A stretch of DNA of 64,000 bases from an uncultured Eubacteriales bacterium (lineage in GTDB: Bacteria > Bacillota > Clostridia > Oscillospirales > Acutalibacteraceae), in the NCBI GenBank assembly GCA_934477125.1, contig CAKSOL010000004.1, positions 149,181 through 213,180 of the forward strand, written 5' to 3'. The notes beneath the pieces were generated by a model. The model did not search any database. It had not been told where the DNA came from and worked only from the letters and a program-made list of their open reading frames with translations. Both the position numbers and the translations under genes were made by a program. Of the stretch, positions 48,585 through 57,119 are shown one piece after another. The first letter of the stretch is position 1, and each line of letters starts with the position of its first letter.

Positions 48585-50375
48585 ATGTATTATTCAGCAG
48601 GAACTTATGAGGCATTTGCACGTCCGGAAAAACCGAAGGATGTCGACAAAAAATCCGCCTATATAATCGGCACCGGTCTTGCAGGACTGACAGCCGCGTT
48701 TTACCTTGTCCGCGACGGACAGATGAAAGGCGAAAACATTCATCTGCTCGAAAAGCTGGAGCTTGCCGGCGGCAGCTGCGACGGCAGAAAGGACGTCACA
48801 AAGGGCTTCTTTATGCGCGGAGGGCGCGAGATGGACAATCATTTCGAGGTTATGTGGGACACGTTCCGCGATGTTCCGTCCCTCGAAACGCCGGACGTCT
48901 CCGTGCTTGACGAATACTATTGGCTCAACAAGCACGACCCGAACTATTCTCTCTGCCGGGCGACGGTAAACCGCGGAGAGGACGCTCACACCGACAAGAA
49001 ATTCGAGCTTGACAGAGACTCCGCGCTCGCCCTTTCAAAGCTCTTTATAACCCCCGAAAAGGCTTTGGAGGACAAAAAGATTTCCGACGTTCTGCCGGAC
49101 AGCTTCTGGAGCACGAATTTCTGGCTCTATTGGCAGACAATGTTCGCTTTTCAGCGCTGGTCGAGCGCTTTGGAGATGAAGCGCTATCTCTGCCGCTATG
49201 TTCACCATATCGACGGTCTGCCCGATTTCAGCGCGCTGCGCTTTACCAAATACAATCAGTATGAGAGTATGATTCTGCCGCTTGTCAAATACCTTGAGTC
49301 GCACGGAGTGCGGATAGAATACGGTATGGACGTTAAAAACGTTATTATCGAAAGCGCGGACGGAAAGAAAACGGCAAAGCGCATTGTATACGAGAAAGGC
49401 GGAGAGGAGAAGTCGATAGAGCTTACCGAAAACGACCTTGTTTTCATAACAAACGGCTGCTGCACCGACACCTCCTGCTACGGCGACCAGACCCACGCGC
49501 CCGATTTATCGGAGGTTAAAAACGGCTTCGGGGAGTCGTGGGATATGTGGAAAGCGATTGCGGCGCAGGCGGAAAACGGCGAATACGGCAATCCCGAAAA
49601 TTTCTGCGGCGACGTTGACGCTACCAACTGGATGAGCGCCACGGTTGCAACCTCGGATGAGGAGGTTATCCGGCATATTATGAACATCTGCAAGCGCGAC
49701 CCGCGCTCCGGCAGGGTTACGACCGGCGGAATTGTTACCGTAAAGGACAGCGCCGACAACTGGTATCTTTCCTGGACAATCAACCGCCAGCCGCAGTTCA
49801 AATCGCAGGATAAGAATATGGTGCTGGTATGGCTGTATTCCCTCAACACCGACAGAGAGGGCAACTATGTCAAAAAGGCGATGCGCGACTGCACCGGCGA
49901 GGAGGTCTGCCGGGAGTGGCTCTATCATATCGGCGTTCCGACAGAGGATATCGACCGCCTTTCTCACGATGCCTGCAATACGACCACCTGCTTTATGCCC
50001 TATATAAACGCCTTTTTCCAGCCGAGAAAGGAGTCCGACAGACCTAAGGTTGTGCCGGAAGGAGCGGTAAACTTCGCGTTTATCGGTCAGTTCGCCGAAA
50101 CTCCGCGCGACACGATATTCACCACCGAATATTCAATGCGCACCGGTATGGAATCGGTTTATACCCTGCTCGATATCGACCGCGCGGTTCCGGAGGTATG
50201 GGGCAGCAAATACGACGTCCGCGAGCTTTTGCGCGCCTGCTATTACGCAATCGACAAAAAGACGATTAAGGACGCTCCTCTCTCCTTTGCCGAAAAGGAA
50301 ATGCTTAAAATAGCCCTGAAAAAGGTTAAGGGAACGGATATAGAAATCCTGCTTAAGGAAAGCGGACTGATTTAA
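48585..50375 (+). CDS. ohyA: Oleate hydratase
   Basis: This 596-residue FAD enzyme adds water to the cis-9 double bond of oleate to give 10-hydroxystearate, a detoxification step in gut bacteria. Visible features are the FAD-binding GTGLAGLTAAFYLVRDG (about residues 28-45), the signature GGSCDGRKDVTKGFFMRGGR, DNHFEVMWD and FAFQRWSSALEMKRYLCRY. The C-terminal TEYSMRTGMESVYTLL is typical. The length is normal. The ATG has a strong AGGAGG site. It stands alone, with a terminator behind it. Confidence 0.95.
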   Translation: MYYSAGTYEAFARPEKPKDVDKKSAYIIGTGLAGLTAAFYLVRDGQMKGENIHLLEKLELAGGSCDGRKDVTKGFFMRGGREMDNHFEVMWDTFRDVPSLETPDVSVLDEYYWLNKHDPNYSLCRATVNRGEDAHTDKKFELDRDSALALSKLFITPEKALEDKKISDVLPDSFWSTNFWLYWQTMFAFQRWSSALEMKRYLCRYVHHIDGLPDFSALRFTKYNQYESMILPLVKYLESHGVRIEYGMDVKNVIIESADGKKTAKRIVYEKGGEEKSIELTENDLVFITNGCCTDTSCYGDQTHAPDLSEVKNGFGESWDMWKAIAAQAENGEYGNPENFCGDVDATNWMSATVATSDEEVIRHIMNICKRDPRSGRVTTGGIVTVKDSADNWYLSWTINRQPQFKSQDKNMVLVWLYSLNTDREGNYVKKAMRDCTGEEVCREWLYHIGVPTEDIDRLSHDACNTTTCFMPYINAFFQPRKESDRPKVVPEGAVNFAFIGQFAETPRDTIFTTEYSMRTGMESVYTLLDIDRAVPEVWGSKYDVRELLRACYYAIDKKTIKDAPLSFAEKEMLKIALKKVKGTDIEILLKESGLI

Positions 50376-50378
50376 AGA

Positions 50379-50420
50379 GCGGCGCAGGGTGCCGCCCGAA
50401 AATACGGATAAATACGGATT
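50379..50420. repeat. Family C hairpin joined to TACGGATAAA repeats
   Basis: GCGGCGCAGGGTGCCGC is followed by AATACGGATAAATACGGATT. This is the same mosaic as at 46784-46838 in inverse order. It lies directly after the ohyA stop. Confidence 0.65.
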
Positions 50421-50425
50421 TAATT

Positions 50426-50456
50426 AAAACGACCGGAAAAAACCGGTCGTTTTTTG
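50426..50456. terminator. Terminator between ohyA and the convergent flippase gene
   Basis: AAAACGACCGG pairs with CCGGTCGTTTT across AAAAAA and is followed by TT. The arms are close to those at 46752-46783. Confidence 0.85.
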
Positions 50457-50528
50457 TTTCGTTTTATTACGCTTGCTTGGACAATAAAATCAGGGTACAA
50501 TACTTACCGCAGCGGAAAATTTGTCCGA

Positions 50529-52097
50529 TTATACTGTCCGCCCTGCCCGACCGGCGCCGCGCTTTTTGCCCTTGCTTTTGCTCCCCGTTATATCGGCGAT
50601 ATCGTCGCGGCAGACGCAGCCGGTAAGGAAAAGCACGGCGGCGTAAAGCGGACAGCTTATAAGGCAGAGCAGCGCGGCATATAAAACAGGGGAAAAATCA
50701 AGCAGCAGCAGAACGCGGCTTACCGTAAGAGTTATGCACAGCGCGGCGGCGAGCGGCAGTAAAATCCAGCTTACCGCCTTGATTTTAGCTCCGCTGACCT
50801 TTAAAAGCCGCCCGACGTTCAGGAAGCAGGTCAGGATATTGGAAAAATACATTATTCCTAAAAATCCGGTCATACCGAACCTCGGCAGAACGGCGAGAAC
50901 CAGCAGTATGCGCAGTCCGGAGTCGGCAAGCCCGGTTTTAAAGCAGAAGCTTTGCTGGTCAAGACCCTTTAAAATGCCGTCGCATACGCTGTCGAGATAC
51001 ATCAGCGGAACAATGGGCGACAGGGCGCACAGCAGCCGCCCGACGCTTTCGCTTTCAAACAGCAGTCCGCCTATCTGCCGCCCGGCGGTCAGGAAAATCG
51101 CCGCAAAAATAAAGGAGACAAGCGAGGTCAGCTGAATAATGCGTTCCGTCGCTCCCCGGACGAGTCCGCGCCGCCCTCTTGCCGCCGCCTCAGAAATTTC
51201 GGGAATAAGCATTGTTGAAATCGCGCCGAGCAGGGACGACGGGAAGAACAGCACCGGCAGCGCCATTCCCTTTATCATTCCGAACTGCGAGAGGGCGTTT
51301 TCTCCGCCGCCGTTCTGCTCAAGTCCGCGCGGAACAAGCAGGTTTTCGGCTGTCCGCAGAGCCGTGTTGAGGTATCTTCCGGCGGTTATCGGTGCGCTGA
51401 TATGAAGAATTGCCCTGACAACTCCGAACGGCGGAGATTTTCTGCCGGAGCTTTCGGGCAGCCGCGCTTTGTCGCAGGTATACCTCAGCCAGAGGTAGGC
51501 GACGGCGGCGGCGTGGGCGGCGATATCCGCGAAAAGCACCGCGGCGCACGCCTTGGAAAGCCCGAACGGCAGGTATTTTTTAAGAAGAACAACGACCAGC
51601 GCTATGCGGACGGTCTGCTCAAGCAGCTGGGAGAGCGCAGATGGAGCGGCATTGCGCCGCGCGATGAAGTAGCCACGGAGAACCGAGGCTGTTCCCATAA
51701 ACGGCAGCACAAGCGACAGCACCCTTACAGCAGGCGCGGCTCTGCCGTCGCTTAAAAGAACACCGGCTATAAAATCCGCCCCGAAAAACAGAACGGCGGT
51801 TGAAAGCAGGGCGATAAGCAGCGTCAGCTCAAGGCAGCGGCGTAGGATTTTAACAATCCCGGCGCGGCAGCCGAGAGCCAGCTCGTCGGCAACAAGCCGC
51901 GTTACGGCGGTTATTATACCTGCGCTTGCAAAGGTTGAGGCGAGCATATAAACCGAGAAAATAAGCTGATAAAGCCCTATTCCCTCGGCGCCGACCGCCC
52001 TGCCGAGCCAGATTTTAAAAAATATACCTATCAGCCGCATTAAAATCGATGTAACGGTCAGAACAGCGGCGTTTTTTATAAAAACAGTCTTTTTCAT
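50529..52097 (-). CDS. spoVB: SpoVB-like polysaccharide flippase (MOP superfamily)
   Basis: This 522-residue protein has about 14 membrane helices and the typical start KKTVFIKNAAVLTVTSILMR then GIFFKIWLGRAVGAEGIGLYQLI. These match stage V sporulation protein B and related lipid II or polysaccharide flippases. In Bacillus SpoVB is needed for the spore cortex. Internal blocks MLIPEISEAAARGRR and FLGIMYFSNILTCFLNVGRL support the family. The ATG follows GGGTGTTGAA. It is likely monocistronic and ends at a shared terminator. Confidence 0.85.
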   Translation of the reverse strand: MKKTVFIKNAAVLTVTSILMRLIGIFFKIWLGRAVGAEGIGLYQLIFSVYMLASTFASAGIITAVTRLVADELALGCRAGIVKILRRCLELTLLIALLSTAVLFFGADFIAGVLLSDGRAAPAVRVLSLVLPFMGTASVLRGYFIARRNAAPSALSQLLEQTVRIALVVVLLKKYLPFGLSKACAAVLFADIAAHAAAVAYLWLRYTCDKARLPESSGRKSPPFGVVRAILHISAPITAGRYLNTALRTAENLLVPRGLEQNGGGENALSQFGMIKGMALPVLFFPSSLLGAISTMLIPEISEAAARGRRGLVRGATERIIQLTSLVSFIFAAIFLTAGRQIGGLLFESESVGRLLCALSPIVPLMYLDSVCDGILKGLDQQSFCFKTGLADSGLRILLVLAVLPRFGMTGFLGIMYFSNILTCFLNVGRLLKVSGAKIKAVSWILLPLAAALCITLTVSRVLLLLDFSPVLYAALLCLISCPLYAAVLFLTGCVCRDDIADITGSKSKGKKRGAGRAGRTV

Positions 52098-52270
52098 TTC
52101 AACACCCGTTTAATTGTATGATAAACGCGAAAGAGATAGACTTTTAATTAACCCTTGAAAAAAGCGGAAAAAACAGTTAAAATCATATTAAGAAATATTA
52201 AAATTTTAAGATTACTAAATATAGTATATTGCGCTTTTAAAAATCAAGATATAGTATAGGAGAGATTGAA

Positions 52271-53548
52271 TTGAAAACTCCTCTCGCAGACAGGCTGCGT
52301 CCGCGGAGCATAGACGAGGTCGCAGGACAGAGCCATATTCTGGGCAAGGGTATGATTTTAAGGCGGATTATCGAATCAGGCGAGCTGCCCAACCTTATTT
52401 TTTACGGTCCGTCCGGCGTAGGAAAAACAACCGTCGCGCGTATAATCGCCGAAAAATGCGGCAAAAAGCTCTGCTATCTCAACGCGACGACCGCCTCAAC
52501 CTCGGATATCAAGGATATTGTCGGAAGTATCGGCGGAATTGACGCCGCGAACGGTATTCTGCTCTATCTCGACGAAATCCAGTATTTCAATAAAAAACAG
52601 CAGCAGATTTTGCTTTCCTACATAGAAAACGGCGATATAACCCTTATCGCCTCCACCACCGAAAACCCCTATTTTTACGTTTATAACGCCATTCTGAGCC
52701 GCTCGACTGTTTTTGAATTCAAAACGCTTTCGGCGGCGGATATCGCGGCGGTTATAAGGCGCGCTATTAGAATTTTATCGGACGAGGGCGAAAAGGAGCT
52801 TCGAATCAGCGAAAACGGAATAAAAGCGATTGCCGCCGCCGCCGCCGGAGACGTCCGCCGGGCGCTGAATATGCTTGAGCTTTGCGAGCTGACGGCAGAA
52901 GACGCGGAAAAAGCCAGAATAATCGGCGATGATACCGTTGAGCAGATTTTAGCCGGAAATTCGGTTCGGTATGACCGCGCCGGCGACGCTCATTACGACA
53001 TTATTTCCGCCTATCAGAAGTCGATGCGCGGCTCCGACCCCGACGCCGCGGTATATTACCTCGGCAGACTGCTTGCCGCGGGCGACCTGCCGAGCGCCTG
53101 CCGGAGGCTGCTGGTCTGCGCCTGCGAGGACGTCGGGCTCGCCTATCCTCAGATAATTCCTATCGTTAAGGCGGCGGTTGACTCTGCGCTTTTCGTCGGT
53201 CTGCCGGAGGCAAGAATACCCCTTGCGGACGCGGTTGTTCTGGTTGCGACAAGTCCCAAGTCCAATTCGGCATACAGTGCGATAGACGCGGCTATGAGCG
53301 ATATTGAGAGGGGCGTCGGCGGAGACGTTCCGCGCCGGCTCCAGAACAAGCATTATGACGGCGAGGGGGACGTTGAGCGGGGTCAGAATTACCTTTACCC
53401 TCACAGCTACCCCAACCATTATGTCGCGCAGCAGTATCTGCCGGATGAAATTAAGGATAAAAAATACTACAATTTCGGGGATAATAAGACCGAGCAACGG
53501 TATAAGGAGTATTGGGACAGCATTAAACGGAACGGGGGAAGGAAATGA
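52271..53548 (+). CDS. rarA: Replication-associated recombination protein A
   Basis: This 425-residue AAA+ ATPase is related to clamp loaders and acts at stalled forks. The start MKTPLADRLRPRSIDEVAGQ, Walker A (YGPSGVGKTTVARI), the LLYLDEIQYFNK Walker B segment and the C-terminal block SPKSNSAYSAIDAA and HYVAQQYLPDE are family signatures. It begins with TTG after AGGAGA, and no ATG is available nearby. The next gene overlaps its stop by four bases. Confidence 0.95.
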   Translation: MKTPLADRLRPRSIDEVAGQSHILGKGMILRRIIESGELPNLIFYGPSGVGKTTVARIIAEKCGKKLCYLNATTASTSDIKDIVGSIGGIDAANGILLYLDEIQYFNKKQQQILLSYIENGDITLIASTTENPYFYVYNAILSRSTVFEFKTLSAADIAAVIRRAIRILSDEGEKELRISENGIKAIAAAAAGDVRRALNMLELCELTAEDAEKARIIGDDTVEQILAGNSVRYDRAGDAHYDIISAYQKSMRGSDPDAAVYYLGRLLAAGDLPSACRRLLVCACEDVGLAYPQIIPIVKAAVDSALFVGLPEARIPLADAVVLVATSPKSNSAYSAIDAAMSDIERGVGGDVPRRLQNKHYDGEGDVERGQNYLYPHSYPNHYVAQQYLPDEIKDKKYYNFGDNKTEQRYKEYWDSIKRNGGRK

Positions 53549-53979
53549 ACGGGGAAATAACTGTACCCCGCAGCACAGTCAGGCTGTGGCGGCTGAGGAC
53601 GGCGGCAGCCGCCGCTTTTATCGCTCTGCCGCTGTTCCGGCTTTTGCCGCTGACCCTCTGGATGCTGCTCCCGGCAGGAATAATCGTCCTCGCCGCGGCG
53701 GTTTTAATGTTTTGGTATATTCCAAGGCGGTTTTCAAGCTATCTGATTAGGGTAAACAGGCAGTGTATAACGGTATACAGAGGGTTCATTATAAAGGCGG
53801 AATACATTCTGCCGCAGCCGCGAATGATATACGCCGGAACCTACACCTCGCCGCTTGCGCGGAAATACCGCCTTTCGGGGGTTACTTTGCGGGCGGCGCG
53901 CGGTATGCTTGTTCTGCCGGAGCTTTCCAAAAAGGACGCCGAAAAAATTCTTGCGGCGGCTTCGGGGGACAGGCAATGA
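53545..53979 (+). CDS. PH-domain membrane protein, YdbS-like
   Basis: This 144-residue protein has two N-terminal membrane helices (about residues 18-55) and then a bacterial PH domain (SYLIRVNRQCITVYRGFIIK; PQPRMIYAGTYTSPLARKYR). It belongs with the YdbS/DUF304 proteins, which usually precede a larger YdbT partner, as here. Function is unknown. It overlaps rarA and the next gene by four bases each. Confidence 0.8.
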   Translation: MNGEITVPRSTVRLWRLRTAAAAAFIALPLFRLLPLTLWMLLPAGIIVLAAAVLMFWYIPRRFSSYLIRVNRQCITVYRGFIIKAEYILPQPRMIYAGTYTSPLARKYRLSGVTLRAARGMLVLPELSKKDAEKILAAASGDRQ

Positions 53980-55406
53980 AAAAGGTTTACAGGGCGCATC
54001 CGCTGATGATTTTCAGGTTTTTAAAGCCCTTTCTGTTCGTTCTGATAATTCCGCTGCTTGAGGGAGTCGTTCAGTATGCCGTACACCGCCGCATAAGCGG
54101 TATTTTAGCGGCTGAAATAACCGTTTTTGTCTGCATTTTCCTGATAGCGGTTATGCGATGGGAAAAATTCTCCCTTTCAGCCGACAGCCGGGAAATAACC
54201 CTGCAAACAGGCGTTTTCTTCAGGCAAAGGCACACGGTTCGACTGAGCTGCATTTCCTCGGTTACGGTAAGGCAAAATCCGGCGGATTATATTTTCCGCG
54301 CGGCGACCGTTTCTATCTGCACCGAGGCAGGCAGACCGAACGCCTCGGATTTCGAGTTCAAGCTCTCAAAGCGGAACGCCGAAGAGCTTATGACAAGCCT
54401 TTTCGGGGACGAAAGGTATGCCGCGGTCAGGTTTTCGGCAGGGCGGCTTGCCGCAAGCGCCGCGCTGACCTCCTCGGCGCTGACCGGGCTTTTAATCGGA
54501 GTGCCTCTCTTTAACCGGACGGGAAAGGTTTTCGGAAATGCCGTAAATGAGGCGCTTTTGAACGAAATTAACACCGTTTCCTCAAGGTTCAACACCTATT
54601 TTTCCCCGATTTTCAATACGGTTGTGTTAATTCTTCTCGGCGCATACGGTATTTCCTTTGTCTATTCGCTCATCCGCGCCTTTAAATTCCGGCTTTTTTC
54701 GGGCAGAGAAAGGCTGGAGGTGCAGTCGGGACTGTTTGTAAGGCGGAGAACGGCGTTTTCAAGGGACGCGGTTCAGGATATAAGCGTTGAGCAGACGCCG
54801 CTTATGCGGATAGCGCACCGGTATATGCTCTGCGTTTCGGTTGCCGGGTTTACGACCTCGCGCGATAACCGGGCGGTCGTTATTCCCTGCGGAACGGCGG
54901 CGGATTTGCATACGGGCGCTGCCGGACTGCCCTTTTTCGAGGCTGCCGGTCATCAGATAAGACCCTCGCAGAGCCGGAAAAGTATGGCGCGGTTCCTGAG
55001 AATACCGCTCATAGCGGTTGCCGCAACGGTTGCCGCGACTGCCGCCGCAATGCTTGCTGTGCCTTATTTTGAGCGGTTTATTATGCTTTTATCGGTTGCC
55101 CTGCTGCTTGCCGAGGGGCTTATCTGCTGGTTTTTCCATTATCTCTGCCGCCGCGGCAGGCTGAGATTCGGCGAAAAGGTTATATACGGGCGTTCGGTTC
55201 GCGGAACGGCGTTCTGCGAAATGTATATACCGCGCGAGCATATCGGGGCGGTAAGAATAACCCGAACTCCGGCGGATATGCGGCTCGGAACCTGCAATGT
55301 CAGGCTTACGGTGCGCTCGGAGCGCGGAAACCGAATAAGAATATGGCACCTCGACCGCGGGGCGGCGAGAAGCAATCTTTTGAAATTTCTTGAAATTGAG
55401 GAATAA
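53976..55406 (+). CDS. Multi-PH-domain membrane protein, YdbT-like
   Basis: This 476-residue protein starts at the ATG at 53976 (MKKVYRAHPLMIFRFLKPF), overlapping the YdbS-like stop. Three blocks each combine paired membrane helices with a bacterial PH domain; examples are SADSREITLQTGVFFRQRHT and ERLEVQSGLFVRRRTAFSRD. The YdbS-YdbT pairing is conserved in Firmicutes and has been linked to resistance against antimicrobial compounds in Bacillus; here that is inference. It ends before a parS site. Confidence 0.8.
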   Translation: MKKVYRAHPLMIFRFLKPFLFVLIIPLLEGVVQYAVHRRISGILAAEITVFVCIFLIAVMRWEKFSLSADSREITLQTGVFFRQRHTVRLSCISSVTVRQNPADYIFRAATVSICTEAGRPNASDFEFKLSKRNAEELMTSLFGDERYAAVRFSAGRLAASAALTSSALTGLLIGVPLFNRTGKVFGNAVNEALLNEINTVSSRFNTYFSPIFNTVVLILLGAYGISFVYSLIRAFKFRLFSGRERLEVQSGLFVRRRTAFSRDAVQDISVEQTPLMRIAHRYMLCVSVAGFTTSRDNRAVVIPCGTAADLHTGAAGLPFFEAAGHQIRPSQSRKSMARFLRIPLIAVAATVAATAAAMLAVPYFERFIMLLSVALLLAEGLICWFFHYLCRRGRLRFGEKVIYGRSVRGTAFCEMYIPREHIGAVRITRTPADMRLGTCNVRLTVRSERGNRIRIWHLDRGAARSNLLKFLEIEE

Positions 55407-55438
55407 ATCACACTTAACTGCACATAATCTAAGTGTAA

Positions 55439-55454
55439 TGTTTCACGTGAAACA
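55439..55454. other. parS: parS centromere site 1
   Basis: TGTTTCACGTGAAACA is a perfect 16-base palindrome matching the ParB-binding consensus. It lies about 34.5 kb from oriC, in the spacer before spoVAE. Confidence 0.9.
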
Positions 55455-55474
55455 TTCGGAGAGGTGTTGTTATT

Positions 55475-55843
55475 GTGGATATATTCGGAAGATGCCTTGC
55501 AGCGTTCGTTTTCGGCGGATTGCTCTGTCTAATAGGTCAGGTGCTGATTGATTATACCAAGCTTACCCCGGCGCGGATACTTGTGGCGTATGTCGTCAGC
55601 GGAGTTATACTGACGGCAATCGGGATTTATAAGCCGTTTGTTAAGCTGGCAGGCGCGGGAGCGACCGTTCCGCTGACCGGCTTCGGCTTCAGTCTTGCCG
55701 AGGGAGTTAAAAAAGCGGTTGACCAATACGGTCTGATAGGCGCTTTAAGCGGCGGACTTACTGCAACGGCGGCAGGAATAGCCGCGGCGGTGACGTTCGG
55801 CTATATCGCGGCGCTGATATTCAAGCCGGGGGACAAGAGCTGA
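55475..55843 (+). CDS. spoVAE: Stage V sporulation protein AE
   Basis: This 122-residue membrane protein (FGGLLCLIGQVLIDYTKLTP near the start, GAGATVPLTGFGFSLAEGVK in the middle) matches SpoVAE, part of the channel that moves dipicolinic acid into the spore. It starts with GTG after GGAGAGGTG. The usual neighbours spoVAC and spoVAD are not present in the window, so the gene is an orphan here. Confidence 0.85.
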   Translation: MDIFGRCLAAFVFGGLLCLIGQVLIDYTKLTPARILVAYVVSGVILTAIGIYKPFVKLAGAGATVPLTGFGFSLAEGVKKAVDQYGLIGALSGGLTATAAGIAAAVTFGYIAALIFKPGDKS

Positions 55844-55860
55844 CTGAGCGTGTCGAAAAA

Positions 55861-56047
55861 GCGCCACGCTCTTGGACGGGAATTCCGCTCGCAAAAATCA
55901 AAGATTTTTGACTGCACTCCATCCCCGCCAATACCACCCCGGTGTCCTTGAAAAAACGCTTATTTAGCGTTTTTTCGCTTACAAGGTGTTTTTCCGCCGC
56001 ACCTGTCAGCGGAAAAACGTAACGCGGCGCGACCGCCGCAAAAAAAT
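55861..56047 (-). repeat. Repeat family B, full inverted copy B4
   Basis: Read on the minus strand it follows copy B2 almost base by base: the GCGGCGGTCGCGCCGC hairpin, TTTTTCCGCTGACAGGTGCG, an AAAAAACGC/GCGTTTTTT hairpin, GGGGTGGTATTGGCGGGGAT, TCAAAAATCTTTGATTTTTG and CGGAATTCCCG. Differences are mainly in hairpin stems and loops, many of them compensatory. Confidence 0.88.
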
Positions 56048-56097
56048 TTGCTCTGATAATTCGTTAATAGTCCAAATAATATTTATTTCAAAATATC

Positions 56098-56126
56098 TTG
56101 ATAAATGCCTGTCCGGGTGGTATAAT
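56098..56126 (+). promoter_or_regulatory. Promoter of the SGNH hydrolase gene
   Basis: TTGATA (56098-56103), a 17-base spacer and TATAAT (56121-56126) are followed by the gene after 57 bases. A hairpin-like TGCGGCATTAACCGCG and TTTTTT lie between. Confidence 0.75.
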
Positions 56127-56183
56127 GTTCGCAGACTGCGGCATTAACCGCGCGGACATTTTTTATTTTTAGGGGAGATACAT

Positions 56184-56960
56184 ATGTTTGAGTTTGTTAA
56201 AGAGAATGAAAAGCCGTTGGACGTTATATGTGAAAACGGCGGATATACCGCTATTTTCCGCACAATCGGCTGCATAGGCGACAGCCTTTCCTCCGGAGAG
56301 TTTGAATCGGACGCAGGGGACGGGAAATCCGGCTACCACGATATGTTTGAGTATTCCTGGGGTCAGTTTATCGCGAGAATGTGCGGCAGCAAGGTATATA
56401 ATTTCTCACGCGGCGGAATGAAAGCCGACTGGTACTGCAACGAATACGCCGAGGATAACGGATTCTGGAATCCCGACCTTGCCGCGCAGGCGTATATAAT
56501 CGCTCTCGGAGTAAACGACATTTTAAACGCCGGGCAGGAAATCGGCTCAGTTGACGACATCTGCGACGACGACTGGGACAAGAACGCGAAAACCTTTGCC
56601 GGGTATTACGGAAAAATCATTCAGCGAATGAAAGCAATTCAGCCGCGCGCGAAGTTCTTTTTTGTAACGATGCCGCGCGGAGTGGACAATGAGACTATAA
56701 CCGCTAAAAAAGAGGCTCACGCCAAGCTTTTGAACGATTTTGCGGCGAAATTCGACAATTCGTATGTTATCGACCTTTATAAATACGCTCCGGTTTACTC
56801 TCACGAGTTCAGACGCTGTATGTATATGCGCGGACATATGAATCCGATGGGATATATCTATACCGCACGTATTATTTCCTCCTACATTGATTTTATTATC
56901 CGCAGCAATCCGCAGGATTTCAAGGAGGTTCCCTTTATCGGAACCGATTTGCATTCGTAA
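56184..56960 (+). CDS. SGNH/GDSL hydrolase family protein
   Basis: This 258-residue protein has SGNH blocks in order: block I GCIGDSLSSGEF with the nucleophilic serine (about residue 36), a Gly block (NFSRGGMKAD), block III ALGVNDIL with the Asn, and block V RGHMNPMGYIYT, where the His is catalytic. No signal peptide is seen, so a cytoplasmic esterase or acetylhydrolase is likely. The substrate is unknown. It stands between two parS sites. Confidence 0.85.
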   Translation: MFEFVKENEKPLDVICENGGYTAIFRTIGCIGDSLSSGEFESDAGDGKSGYHDMFEYSWGQFIARMCGSKVYNFSRGGMKADWYCNEYAEDNGFWNPDLAAQAYIIALGVNDILNAGQEIGSVDDICDDDWDKNAKTFAGYYGKIIQRMKAIQPRAKFFFVTMPRGVDNETITAKKEAHAKLLNDFAAKFDNSYVIDLYKYAPVYSHEFRRCMYMRGHMNPMGYIYTARIISSYIDFIIRSNPQDFKEVPFIGTDLHS

Positions 56961-57017
56961 GAATTAAATTTGCAATTTCCTGCTTTACTTTTTGCCGCCG
57001 CGCTGATATAATGTAGA

Positions 57018-57033
57018 TGTTTCACGTGAAACA
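57018..57033. other. parS: parS centromere site 2
   Basis: TGTTTCACGTGAAACA is identical to site 1. It lies 86 bases upstream of parA. Confidence 0.9.
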
Positions 57034-57119
57034 TCCGCCGCGCGGACAGCAATAACGGAATCCGTTCAGTATATATTATACTATATAATATATATTGATA
57101 TACATAGACAGAGGTGCGT

